NCBI GenBank assembly: GCA_011009095.1
Contig: VTPC01091298.1
Coordinates: 10,917 to 74,916, forward strand
Reading direction: 5' to 3'
From: Ignelater luminosus
Lineage: Eukaryota; Arthropoda; Insecta; Coleoptera; Elateridae
DNA: 64,000 nt
In this document: one piece after another, positions 12,181 to 23,433 of the stretch
Layout of the letters: the number at the start of each line of letters is the position of its first letter
How positions within the stretch are numbered: position 1 is the first letter of the stretch
Made by a program: the position numbers and the translations under genes
The notes under the pieces: model-generated
Database searches by the model: none
Told to the model about the DNA's origin: nothing
Seen by the model: the letters and a program-made list of their open reading frames with translations, nothing else

Positions 12181-12981
12181 TAGTTATGTCACCAAAAAGC
12201 AATTTATATTTTAAGGGTAGAACTAGAAAGAAAGTAAAAGTTGAACATCAGATGTGGAACAGATATTATTGCTCTTTTACGAGAATGGGGGTTTCTTCTA
12301 GTAAGACACCGACAATGTGCAATAAATACCGACGAACTTTACAACAGAGGTATACTTACTTCCGGCAAATTGCAATAAACCGACTACGTGACTACATAAT
12401 AGAGATTTTAGTTGAAAGTGAAACGTAAAATTACTGGGCAGTAAAAATTTCGCTTACTCGGACTTTTCTAATTATATGGCTATTTTTATTTCATATCTGT
12501 AAACGACTGTGGGGCCCCCAAATCCTTGGGGTCCGCCCGCACTGCGAGCTTTTGCGTCCACTATTTAAGCCACCGGTTGTCTGCAAATAATTAAAAAACG
12601 CAAAAATGAAAATGTTTTCTCTATTGTTAATAATGCCGCACAAATTGTTAAACGATGAAAAAGATTTATGGACAATAAATATATGTAATGTTAAAAAACT
12701 AGGAATCCTATTGTCAGAAATGCACTTACCCAAGTAGCAAGGTCACGTAAATATGACGTCATATTTTAGTCAAAATTTGTCGCGGACGTCATAGTATCAT
12801 AAAGTCACGTTTTATTTACGTCATTATTGTGACTATTTCTAGACGTAATGTTTGTACCATTTTTTTCACGTTTTTATTACGTGATTTCTCGACTGTAAAA
12901 ATTGTAAAAATAGTAAAAATAATGATTGAAAACACATTCTGTCTAGAACTAAAAATGTTCTCATTTTATATATTTATTTAG

Positions 12982-13255
12982 CTACAAGTGGTTAACCCCT
13001 CGAAGAAAACAAACTTTATGGCCACCTTATAAAAAGCAAGACAAGTACTGTAAAAGTTTAAAGTTGCAAGACTCCCCAGATGAAAACAAGTGGTCACTAC
13101 ATAATGTAGTGAGAAATCTTTTTGAAACTGGTAAGAGTAACTTCAAATTTACTCATAATTTGAACATTATTTCATAAACAGTTTTTACAGATGATTATGA
13201 AAAAGCGTTCAAGAATATAAAAGAAGCTGAAGCTACGTCTGACTTACAGTCAACT
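12982..13255 (+). pseudogene. DUF4806 protein, N-terminal exons (plus strand)
   Basis: After a good acceptor (TTTATTTAG) the exon at about 12982-13130 reads KWLTPRRKQTLWPPYKKQ, the conserved N-terminal block of DUF4806-containing insect proteins. It ends at a GTAAGA donor. Intron 13131-13190 (60 bp, GTAAGA...TTACAG) joins in phase to an exon at 13191 reading DDYEKAFKNIKEAEATSDLQ. The reading frame then ends abruptly near 13255. The rest of the protein lies on the opposite strand at 13581-14509. A first coding exon with the start codon was not found. Confidence 0.7.
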
Positions 13256-13262
13256 TACAACT

Positions 13263-13584
13263 TCTTGATCAATTTTATTTGTAGCTGGTACATTTTCAGA
13301 GGATTCAAATTCTAACTCTAATTGTGATTCAACATCAAACTGTAATTCAGAATGGGTAGCATTAAAAATTACTTTACCAATGTTATCTGCAGCTTGCACA
13401 TATTTAGAGGAGGATGGCAACTGTGTAAAATGTGATTCATTACCAGACTGCGATTCATACTGTACTGTTTGTGCAGTATAACTACATGAACTTACATTTT
13501 TTCCACATGGTCACCTTCATTATTTTTAAAAGTATTTTTAATTTGTCGAGAACCAACTACGTCTTTACACTTTCGTTTAGTCAT
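13263..13584 (-). pseudogene. N-terminus of the nested element's transposase-like gene
   Basis: An ATG at 13584 overlaps the DUF4806 stop codon (ATGA, 13584-13581) and starts MTKRKCKDVVGSRQIKNTF, a basic N-terminus. After 13496 the frame is broken by a 14-nt GT...AG segment. It then continues as a polar acidic region (QTVQYESQSGNESHF, LQFDVESQLELEFESSENV) up to a GTAAGT near 13263. Position and composition suit the N-terminal, poorly conserved part of a Tnp2-like transposase whose conserved part is on the plus strand at 14518. No independent domain is recognisable, so the call depends on context. Confidence 0.45.
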
Positions 13585-14509
13585 TTTCGATTATCAGCTT
13601 TCGCTGTTTCTGCTTTAAAGCGCTGGGGTGAATGCTTCAACCACACTTTTATGTGATCTTCAATTTCTCTTTCTGTTAATCCAGAAAATTGTTTTTTAAC
13701 CGCCTCTAAAATAAGATGTAACTTTTATTAAACTATTGCAGTAGTAAAATATAAACACATACCAACAACTACGCTTCTTAAGGATAAATCAACAAATGGT
13801 TTCTTTACTCCTTTTCCTCTGAAACTAAAGGAAGATACTAACTGATTTGTTAGACATCTTTTCAAGATATTGTTGGTTAAAGATGTTCCATCTTTACCAC
13901 CAACAGTGGATAAATAGTCACACTGAAAATGACAACGTTTTAAATAACACATTATACATTAATTACTAAAGTCTTTACCAATGCAAATGAGTTTTCCCTT
14001 TTTGACAGATATTGTTCAAATAGATTAATATCTTGCTCATTCTTAAGAGGAAGCTTAACTGGAACATCTGGCAATAAATTACCACCGACTGCAGTATTTT
14101 GACTGGTTATGTAACTTAGAATTTTTTTATTTTGCTTCTTAAGTTCATACAGTAATTTAATAATCACTTTAGTTGACTCGACTAGAATAATAACATTATA
14201 AGGATCTTTAAAAATACACTTGTAAAAATATAAATTTCTGGAAATTTAAAACATAAGTTTACGCTCTGATTTTCTTTCTGCAAATGAAACAGGAGTTGAT
14301 AGGCAGGACAGTGTGAATACTGATGGAGTATCGTCACAATCAATAATTGTACTTTCTTGAGAATCTAAAATTACCCAAAATGTTTCCACATGTTTATTCT
14401 AGTTACATAAATTACCTACCAAGGTTTGAATTTTTTTTAAATTTTAATGAATGAGGTCTTGGAAGCACTGAATTATCATTTGTGGCATCGCTTTCAGAAT
14501 CCGAATTCT
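13581..14509 (-). pseudogene. DUF4806 protein, middle and C-terminal exons (minus strand)
   Basis: Four exon blocks on the minus strand: 14509-14420 (acidic, SDSESDATNDNS), 14364-13979 (LPDVPVKLPLKNEQDINLFE), 13922-13763 (YLSTVGGKDGTSLTNNILKR, then FSFRGKGVKKPF) and 13705-13581 (AVKKQFSGLTEREIEDHIKV, then LKHSPQRFKAETAKADN, stop TGA). Introns of about 55-57 bp have GT/AG ends and join in phase (14419-14365, 13978-13923, 13762-13706). One in-frame TAA follows SERKLMF in the second block. This is an almost complete DUF4806 domain and C-terminus whose N-terminal exons are on the other strand. Confidence 0.8.
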
Positions 14510-14517
14510 CTGAAAAG

Positions 14518-14967
14518 ACTTACTCAATATCCATTCATAGTTTTGTTTGTGATGTTCCTGTCAGAGCATTTTTAAAATGTATAAAAACCCACAATGGGTA
14601 TTCATGCTGTGAACGGTGTTTAGTACCTGGAGAATATTTTAATGGTCGAGTAGTCTTAACTGTTCTTACAATTCGTTTTTATTCAAACTGTGATGCATAC
14701 TGTTTTGTTAAAGGTTCATTTGTAGTTCAAATTCATAATATTGTAAGGAATATTCAAACAGATGATATCCGAATTGTTGGTAAAAGATATACTAGGCACG
14801 AACCTCTGTTTAGCTACCCATTTGAGTCGAAACAACTAGATATTTACCTTGTTTATAAGCTACATGAAGATTATGAATGTTGGTCTTTCAGTGATATTGT
14901 TTTTAAATGCATACTTTTTCCACATGGTCAAAAGTGGGCTTGTTTTCCATTGTTACATTCTAAGTAG
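14518..14967 (+). pseudogene. Transposase-like domain (animal Tnp2/CACTA-like, Cys-rich)
   Basis: The plus frame reads ISIHSFVCDVPVRAFLKCIK, then THNGYSCCERCLVPGEYFNG. This is a widespread arthropod transposase-like signature: a Cys/His cluster C-x5-AFLKC-x4-H-x5-CC-x2-C. The frame continues to 14967 with further aromatic-rich sequence (KRYTRHEPLFSYPFESKQLD), but the C-terminal half expected for the family is missing or diverged. The plus-strand ATG at 14482 lies inside sequence that is antisense to the DUF4806 exon, so it is not a true start. Confidence 0.55.
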
Positions 14968-15696
14968 TTTTCATAGTATAGTTAGTTACAATAAATATCC
15001 TTGTTTCTTCGTTTATATGTAAGATTTGAATGTATAATTTTGTTTCATACACAGCTAAGGTATGTGTAGTGTGGATTTCTGTACTGTAGTTTTTCATGTT
15101 CTGTTGTATTATAAATAAAAGAATACTTTAAAAAGCAGTAACCTATTTTTTGTGGGTTTGACATTTTAATTAAGCATTGCCTAACATTTTAAGCGGCGTT
15201 ACTTTCAGTTGTTTTTTTATCACGTTTAAGAAACGTTAAAACGACGTTATTATTGTTGTTTCTTAATCGTCATTAATAAACGTTAAAATCACGTAACAAA
15301 ATGACGTCAACGGGCTGCAACATTAGGCCGTCATTTTTACGTTAAAAAGACGGTTTATCTGACGTAAATCTGACTAAAAGATGACTCGAATATAACGTCA
15401 TATTTACGTGACCTTGCTACTTGGGTAATTCAATAGACAAAAGTTAAAAATCGAAAAACTTTGTTCTGAAGCCTAGGCTCAAGCATAGGAGGTCAAACTA
15501 TTGTAACTTGAGTTTTATGAAATGATAAGCTTAGCTATTTTTCATATTACTGTTATACATACTTTCTACAGTAAATTTAACTTCAGATTTACGGATTTGT
15601 ATAATTATTGATGGCCCATTTGGGGCCCCCTACAAGATGAGGCCCGGGGCGGACCGCACCCCCCGCAACTCCCTTAGGGACGCTACTGGTTAGGTC

Positions 15697-17134
15697 CGTT
15701 AGGTAGTTACTTTTGATAATATTTAGAATAAAAATCTTATCTTAACAATGCAGCTCCAACGTCATAATATATTTCAATACATTTTATCAATTCCATGTTT
15801 AGTGTTTCATTATCTTACATTTCCGATGAGCCACGATGCTTGCGTTAGTAATTCATTCAAAACAAACAAGGAAACAATATCCATGCGAGCAAAGCAAGCA
15901 ATTCAATCTTCAATTAATCAATTAATTAATTGTACTGTGAACTCACATTTTTCGATTCTTTGGTTGTTTAAGAACAATTATATATATATATATATTATAT
16001 ATTTGCAATTATAATAACTGATTTAGAGATAAGTTTTCCTACCTTTTATTTACTAATTGTTTTTCGAAATTAAGCAAATAGCAAATAAAGGTCAAAATTC
16101 GACATCCGGTCATTGAGCTTATCTGGTATGATAAATGTTCGAGATCTTTTAATTCATTAACTTAGAGTTAGGCCTTTTTCAATTTTGATAAATAAGTTGA
16201 AACAATGATTATATTAATTCTATATCACATTTATTTTTATTGAGATTTAATGGGTCGTGTATTGAACTTATGCAGGATATTATTGAAAGTTCAATTGATC
16301 TAAATGACAATTTCAACAAAGAATTATTGACTTCCAAATTTCCATAACATAACTATTCAATAGTTTTCAATTCAATTAAGATACCAGAATTTTTATTTAA
16401 TTTGTTATGCTAAACATGAAATTTCCAAATGTTCATCATGTTGACAATCACTTAATGTTAAAACAATTAAATGCCAACGAAATAGCACTAATGAATTGAA
16501 TCATAATTTGAATCCTTAATTGTGTATCTGATTGTTTTACCAAATCTACAGATATAATTTCTATTAAAGACAGGCCAGGTTTCTAATGTCCTTTCACTAA
16601 CTAATGAAGCTTCTTTAAAGATTTACAATTTTCTCTTAGTCATTTACAGTTCTCATATTTATTTTCCAATATCAGGATATGGTTTTCTTAAATTTTCTAA
16701 TTTCGTTATACAGTGTAGTCCAAGTCTGCTTTAGTAAGATGATAGCTTTATGTTAGAAGATAGAAACAAACTGAGAATAAAGAGCGAAGCAAAATTTTTT
16801 AAATCTCGTCGACAATTTTTTAAATTTCGTTGATAATATTTAATCTCATGTGTATAATTAAATACAATTTTAAGAAACATTTTTAGAAGTTTTATCAAAC
16901 CACGACACTCATCTAATCACATAATATTGAAATGGTAAGAATTTAGAAAAGTCAAAAATCTCATCAAATAACTGTAGTTAATTAAATTTACTAAGATATT
17001 TAAATTTTAGCAACAAAAGATTGTAGAACAAATAACAATAATTATTATACACAAGAAAATCTACATGTTAGAAAAACTTTACGCAAAAAAATTTAGGAAC
17101 CGTAGTTCAAGAATTCGAGAGAAACCAGACTTAA
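15697..17134. other. AT-rich non-coding stretch with TA microsatellite
   Basis: No coding similarity is seen. A (TA)n tract lies at about 15979-16002. An 88-codon open frame at 15748-16014 ends inside this microsatellite and has no recognisable features. Confidence 0.6.
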
Positions 17135-17136
17135 TA

Positions 17137-17782
17137 GTGTTGTTCACAAGTTCCATTTTGGCTATTTTTTGCCTGACTTCACCAAGAATTATGATCTTGA
17201 ACTTATTCTCCAAAGGCTACAGGACAGATCCCCGTTGGACAAATTAAAAAATTGTCAATCTCCACTTTTTTATAAACAATCAAAAATTGATAAAATTTCT
17301 TTAGTTAACAAAAGCATAACTAATAAACAAATTGTGGGAAAAATTTTTTTCCGATGGATTATTGTTCATTCATGTATCCCAATAATACCTGAATTTTCTT
17401 ATTTTTTAATATTTATATTTAATAGGTAAAAAGTTTTTTTGCTAGAGAGCAAACTAAGCGTTTTAGCTCTATTTTCACCGCTAAATTAAAATTATAAATA
17501 TTGGTGGTACAATTCCGAGAGTTAGGACTTTTTTATAGGAGATTTCCTGCTCTTTAAGGATCTTTTTTTTTTATTTCGAATATTTGCAATATTCTTCGAG
17601 ATATTTGCAAAAAACAAAACCCCTTTTTTTACGAGTTTGTTTATAACTTTTGCAATTTTTTGCGCGGGACTTCGAAATGTTCGAAGAGTTTCTAAATGCC
17701 ATTCCGAATCGAATGACACCTCGATCATAATTTTTGGTGAAGTCAGGCAAAGAATAGCCAAAATGGAACTTGTGAACCACAT
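17137..17782. mobile_element. TA-flanked MITE, copy 1 (646 bp)
   Basis: The left end is GTGTTGTTCACAAGTTCCAT. The right end is the inverse of GTGGTTCACAAGTTCCAT, extended by GGCTATTNTTTGCCTGACTT. TA dinucleotides at 17135-17136 and 17783-17784 fit a Tc1/mariner-type target duplication. The interior is AT-rich and non-coding. A second copy in opposite orientation is at 23434-23990, sharing the block GATCGAGGTGTCATTCGATT. Confidence 0.85.
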
Positions 17783-17784
17783 TA

Positions 17785-19770
17785 TAACGCGAATTCCTTC
17801 CTGAAGTGCAGGCTTGCATTTCACTGATGTGATTTGTATGCAACAAACTTAACAAGGGAACAAAATCTTTTTTTTTAAGTTTTTAAATTTAATTTAAAAA
17901 CTTAAATTTAATTTAAAAAATCAACATATGTTATGATTAAAAAATGATACTATAAGTTACATGTGATTCTAAATGATTATAAACAAATCAGTTATAACAA
18001 AAATTCATACAGGGTGTCTTCAAAAGGAACATAGCTTTACTGCAGACCCCTGGGATAAAAATAAGAAGGTTTAACCCAAATTACCTATATCCAAAGGCGC
18101 CTCATCAAGTCGGTACAGGATGTGACAGTTCTTTGAAAAAAAATTAATTTTGCGTATAAAAATAGTAGGCTTTGATCGATTTTTATAATTTTTGGTATGG
18201 CATGTTCTGTGACTATAAGTCACGTTTCGAGATGATTTTGGTCTTCATCAGTAAGCTGTAAGCGTGTTAAACAAAAAAGTCGCAATACAGATTTGGTGAT
18301 AACTTTTTAGTGCCTAGGCTGAAAACTTTCAATTTTTTTTCCAAAAAGATATTTGCTTTAGAAACATTTTTTGTATCTTTGTAATTTTTGATAACGCTTA
18401 AAATTTATCTACAAAAAAATAAAATATGATTAGCATAAATGCTTTTTTGATAGGAATAATCTAGGAATAATCTAATACTTAGCTGGAATACCTATCTTTA
18501 AACGTCAAATCAGTATCATCACAAAAGTTTAATGTGATAAAAATTAAGTAATTAGTTTAGCATTTTTCTGTTGTAATTGAGAATTTAATAAATTAAACTT
18601 ATCGTTGCAGAAGATCGAGTAAGCTTAAGGTGCCTTTTCCCAAAGCTATTTCATTGTCTAATCTTCATTCAAGATTTAATTAATTAATCTTTGTCATTAA
18701 ATCGTAGATTGGATTTTGAAGATGATGCTACGCAACTACGATTTATTTTTGTAAATGTTTATTACTTGTCTGTGCTGTGTTGTAACGCAATTATGTTTAA
18801 TTCAATTTAATTAAATTAAGTGTAAATGAAAAATATTGCAAAGTACACACTTTTCAAGATGTAAACAAACCGCTTGAACTGTCCCATTCTGGTTTTGAAT
18901 ATTTTCGGACAGCCGTTGGATCAATTTATAGTTTACATAAAAAACATTTGATTTGTTTAAATGAAACCACTAGCTGGCAATGAAAACGATGCTTTTATTG
19001 CTATTTTTAGATATAGATTTACGTGAGGCCGGTACAAACGTCCCTAACATTATCATGTTTTGAAATTCCAGAATTGTTCTTTGTAACAATAGCACTTTTA
19101 AAATATCATCTTGATAAATATATTTTTGTTACGCTATATCAGGATGTGCACTTGATGTTGCACTTATGGGTTGCTAATAGCAACTCAATCACTAGAAAAA
19201 CTTATAAAAGATGATAGCTTGACAGTTTTCTTCATTTGCTACTTCAGCCATTGAGTAAGTACCTTAACAAATTATATGTATAAGTTGTAGAGTATATTCC
19301 CGGTGTCTGCTGAAGTGTAGGTCTTAGCGAATCTTGTTGAAACTACAATGGTGTAGAATTGCTAGATTTCTAAGAGTAGTTTAAAGTAAAAGGTGTAATG
19401 TCATTTTAAAATTTTGCATAATTATCCGGGTTTTGCTGCAAGTCTTGCTTAAAATGCATTTATTTATTATGAATGTATTATTTCATTTCCGTTTATAAAA
19501 TTCATTTAGTCATTTTTATGGTTACTAAACATTTTGTTTAAGGTTTCTTTGAGTTTCATTGTTATAATTAAGAGGCATTTAACAAATTGTTTTATGTTTC
19601 TTCTATGGCTGGTAAAAAAAGTTATTTTCTTATCACAAGAATAATTCATAGTCCGATTTCATTTATAAAATTTGATATTCCATTTCTTTGTTCAAATTAT
19701 TATAGTACGTGATTTCTTGTAAGATTTAGCCGTCAAAACATTTCTTATAGCTTTCCCTTTCTTAGAAATT
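17785..19770. other. Non-coding stretch with an isolated ACAGGGTGTC end
   Basis: At 18010 the sequence ATACAGGGTGTCTTCAAAAG begins a block reminiscent of the ACAGGGTG-ended elements elsewhere in the window. The matching right end was not found. The remainder is AT-rich without coding signal. A short AATAATCTA duplication lies near 18465. Confidence 0.5.
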
Positions 19771-19960
19771 TTTGTTTATATTAGAGGCCCGTCGCTTTGA
19801 AAGTATTATTTACCGTCAGCGGTCTACGTCTGGTGAAAGGCAGGTCCACATTGGAGAAATGACGTATGCAGAAGTACCATTTTTAATGGAAGATCTGTGC
19901 TTAAACCCGTTTAATGGTGTACAACTGACTTCTCTATTTTGCCAAAACCGTTTCCTTTGT

Positions 19961-21720
19961 TAGTACTTTGTGATTTTCTCGAGGAGTTGAATTCCAGATA
20001 GTGCGTAGCGCGGACGCTCTTGCGTTATCCGGGTCATTCGAGACCCGGCGTCTTTCGCGTTTTAGTATGTGGCGATTGGTTATCTTCAACAATTAGTGAC
20101 TGTGAGTTTATCCTTTTTTTTTTGTTTTGTGTTTCTTTGGTTTCTGGTAACCGGCATTAAGTTGCATTTTGGGTCGACTAGTGAAGGCTTCTCTATGAGC
20201 CGACGTGTAGGCGGAAGAAATCAGATTCACAGGTCGAAAGGTTGTACCTCATTTTATTTGTAGTGGGAAATGAACGAGATGTCCATCGTTCACATCTTCG
20301 TAAGAAGGAAAAATAACGAAGTAACAGCATCGTGTCAGTCGTTCAGGAAAAAAATCAGCTGTGATTATCTTTTCGTATTTACGGTTTAGTCTTTGGAGAA
20401 GACTGTGTCTTCCACTATCGAAAGAATTGTTTCGTTTTATCATTTTTTGATGCGAAGGATATACTCTTTTGTGTGTTAAAAATTAAAAGTTTGTGTTTTG
20501 TGTAAAAGGCAATAAAGTGTTTTAAATTCTTTGTGGTTTCTAAAAATAAATAATACCGATCTCTCAGTTGTGCAATTTGGTTTTCCAAAAATGGGTTACC
20601 AGAACTTTGTGGACGCACTACGGACCCTAGAGTAAGAAATATTTTAAATTACAACAATGTTGTGTGTACCTTTTGAATAGCGATTAGTTGTGATAATAAA
20701 TTAAGCTAGGGTAACATTATAAATATTTCCGGAAAAAAGTTTAGGTTTCTTTATTAGGTTATTTCCGGAATTTATTCTCATTAATTTACTGTTTCTTTTT
20801 GATTAATACAATTTGATGATTTTCTTTTTGTCTAAAGAAATGTAATTATAGTTTCGGATTACAACTTAACTTTGTCATTTATTTGTCATTTTGTTTTCTG
20901 TTTCACAATCTTTAAAATTATAACAGCGAGTTCATCAAACTCGTTTGTGCAAAGTTACGTCATTTTCTTTATGTAAAGTTTGTTTTTTTTTAAGTGTTGG
21001 TTGTTTATGTTTGTACTGATGTCATTTTAGCTCATTTTAATATTTCATATTGAATTCATTTTAATGTTATCATTAAAACTAATTTAAGTTGTCAAGATTT
21101 GAACCTTTGTTAATTATTTTTTTCTTTCTGCATTTTAAAGTTACAATAAATTCATTGTGTGTTACCTATTTTGGTATTTTATTTGATAAATATTACTTTG
21201 ATTAATAGTCAGGTAATGTATTGCATTATGAGTGTCCCAGGTTTTTAGTAACAAAGAATCTAAATCTTGCTTTTCATAATTTAACTTACAAAGTCAATGT
21301 TTTAAAAGTTTATTTCAGTTATGAGAGAGAGATGCCGGAACTTATCATAGATCATGACATTTCTAGTTTGTATTTTTAAGTCATTTATGGGATCCATTTA
21401 AGCCTTACGGGTAAGTAGAGAGTACATTTTAGCATCCAGATACAATTTCAAGTTTCTGTATACAGGGTGATACTTTTTATGGCCACCCATATACGCCCTG
21501 TTCGTCGATTTAACGTAACTGTTTCCTGGCGCCCTCTATTTCGAACATCCTTTGACGTTAGTAAGAATCTTTGGGTTTTGTGAGCCTTTCTTTTGTGTAT
21601 TAAGGCGAGTTTATCTGGACCCCCCCCCCAGCTTCGGCATGAGCATCATCATTGATCTTGACGGGCTTAGTGCATACTTTTGGGCATTTGTCCGTTACAA
21701 AGGATTATGGAAGAGTAGAC
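19961..21720 (+). repeat. Diverged interspersed repeat, copy A (~1.7 kb)
   Basis: Shares a collinear series of landmarks with 36652-38225: TTTGTGATTTTCTCGAG near the start, a TTTTAGTATGTGG block, GAAGTAAC...GTCAGTCGTT, a central AT-rich part, TACAGGGTGAT/GT...CACCC, and finally TGCATACTTTTGGGCATTT plus CCGTTACAAA. There is no clear ORF or LTR structure. It could be a non-autonomous LTR-type (LARD/TRIM-like) element or an old segmental duplicate. A CCCCCCCCC run lies at about 21620. Confidence 0.6.
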
Positions 21721-22478
21721 GAAATGAGTATCAAAATCACCAACTTGTAAGATATCATACGACTATAAACTACGGAAAGTTGAATACTACTGGCAGAGCG
21801 AAGAAAAAAAAAGAAAGTTTGAATATCGATACAGTTTAAAATGGATTTCAAAAGTTAAGTCTAACTGGCAATTAAGGTCCATTGAGTAAATAAAGAAGGT
21901 ATCAATTACAAAGAAAAATTGTCAGAATTGTTGATAATACCCAAGAATTTTATTAAACTGCAGTAGAAGGTGATATACTAATACATGATACTGGTTTACA
22001 AGCTTAGAAAGAAGTTGGTTTTAAGGATTTTCTATTTAAAGCTTCTCCTGTTGCTTAAGATTTAAAAAGGCAGGGTCGTACTGGCCCCGCAGCTGTGAAT
22101 ATTTTGACTCCTATATAATGACATAACACTAAATTACTTATTTTCTGGAATTTTGAACTTTAGGTCTACTTAGCCCCCACGCTGATTAATTTGACCCTGG
22201 AGTCGCTAAACTTCTAGTAACCCTAGCCAGTTTGGCTCTCTAAAAATAATATTTTGTAAGATCGGTGATGGTAACTAGTAGTACAGTGCAGCTGACATTA
22301 TTAGCGGATGAAAAACTGTTTTTAACAACCAACCGGAGAATTTAGTGCAATAGTAGAAGAAAATTTATTAAAACTTGTCAATATCCATGTTACGGCTTCC
22401 AAGTTTGAAAGGCTAACTTCAGGTATGAAAAATAAAATTACTTAATAATATATCTAAATATTATTATGTACAGCGCAT
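21721..22478. other. Non-coding stretch, no gene recognised
   Basis: Only short, interrupted open frames. A CAGGGTCGTACTGGCCCCGC motif at about 22072 resembles a hAT-type terminus, but no partner end or target duplication was found. Confidence 0.5.
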
Positions 22479-22654
22479 TGTTGTGTCTTGAGTTGCTTTT
22501 AACTCAAGCTGATAATAAAACTCACTGTAAGCTTTAATGATTGTTTATTGATAATGATCTGGCCTCGTGTTCTGGCCCGCGACTGTCTCTCGTGGTGTTC
22601 TGTATTGAAAGTGTCCTCCTGTCGCCTGTCCTCAAGGGTTGCTACCCCACCAAC
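22479..22654 (-). repeat. Candidate solo LTR (~176 bp)
   Basis: On the minus strand the segment begins GTTGGTGGGGTAGCAACCC, contains AATAAA and ends CTCAAGACACAACA. It is GC-richer than its surroundings. The near-inverted ends (GTTG...CAACA) are the usual LTR design. The expected first T is absent and no 4-6-bp target duplication is obvious, so this is a weak call. Confidence 0.35.
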
Positions 22655-23431
22655 GTTCGAGCATGATGCTCGATAAGGCGAGCGCAGCCGAACAAGCATA
22701 TCAAGATTTCGTTGCGATATATTTGTGGATTCACAAATCCTTCAAAAAATATGAGACCAATCAAACGTCTACGAGATACAGCAATCCATACCCAAATCTT
22801 TATCAGATACAGCGGAGTCTCTCGAAAGATATGCAGATTTTCTGAACTCTACAATCTCATTGTTTGAGAATCAATGTACCCCGACAAGTGGAATCAAGCC
22901 TAGTTGGAAAAGGAAGTCAGGTCTAAAAGATCGTTATTTGCCGTATGTTTGTTAAACCAGCAGTATAAAATACGTCTATTAAAATCTGCAGGCAATAACT
23001 CATATGACAGCAGCATTTTATTTGGAAACAGCTCTAGATATTTCTTTGCTATTATTCTCCAGGTTCCATAACACAATTCAACTTCTTAATGAAATTGTTG
23101 ATGTTTCATTCATGCGTGAAGGGATATTGGTAAGATATTTACAGCGATACGAACGGTTGGTACGATGCACGCTTCCCGTTTCCGAAACAGCTGCATATAA
23201 TTTCTTACCATATTAAAGAAATCCGCTTTCAAAGATGTAACTCCGGGGAACTGGTCGCGAAATTCATCCATACATCATGCCAGTGTGTTGTAGGTCTATT
23301 TACAATTTACGGGAATTTCATTTCGAAAGTAAGATTTGATTACAAACGTTTTACGCCTTTGGGAGAACATCATAATGAAAATGAACGAAAATGAAATAAT
23401 TTATTTTCATTAAATACTGAAATCAATCAAA
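22655..23431. other. Non-coding stretch with a 17-bp palindrome
   Basis: TCGAGCATGATGCTCGA at 22657-22673 is a perfect palindrome. Otherwise there are only short uncharacterised open frames and no recognisable protein. Confidence 0.5.
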
Positions 23432-23433
23432 TA

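Larger units (their letters stand above)
12729..15425 (+). mobile_element. 2.7-kb CACTA-like element nested in the hAT
   Basis: Terminal inverted repeats CCCAAGTAGCAAGGTCACGT (12729) and its near-perfect inverse at 15425 extend over about 35 bp and are flanked by TA on both sides. About 170 bp inside the left end and 250 bp inside the right end are filled with scattered ACGTCA, CACGT and ACGTT motifs. Such dense subterminal repeats are typical of EnSpm/CACTA elements. The interior encodes a DUF4806 protein and a transposase-like protein with a zinc-binding Cys/His region. CACTA membership is an inference, since the ends do not read CACTA and the TSD seen is 2 bp rather than 3. Confidence 0.75.
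10183..15688 (-). mobile_element. hAT element, 5.5 kb, carrying a nested element
   Basis: The ends are CAGTGGCGT at 10183 and, in inverse, CAGTAGCGT ending at 15688. Both ends are GC-rich with GGCCCGGG-type motifs. The flanks carry a perfect 8-bp target duplication GTTAGGTC at 10175-10182 and 15689-15696, which is diagnostic for hAT. The minus strand from about 12180 to 11220 encodes a decayed hAT transposase. About 2.7 kb of the length is the separate element 12729-15425 inserted later, so the hAT itself is about 2.8 kb. Confidence 0.9.

Noticed and set aside
12177-12428. 83-codon plus-strand frame inside the hAT
   Set aside because: No recognisable motif; it overlaps decayed hAT sequence on the other strand.
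12500-12575. GC-rich segment resembling the right end of the enclosing hAT
   Set aside because: The similarity (GGGGCCCCC, GGTCCGCCCGCAC) is short, and no target duplication or partner end was found; it may be an old internal copy of a hAT end.
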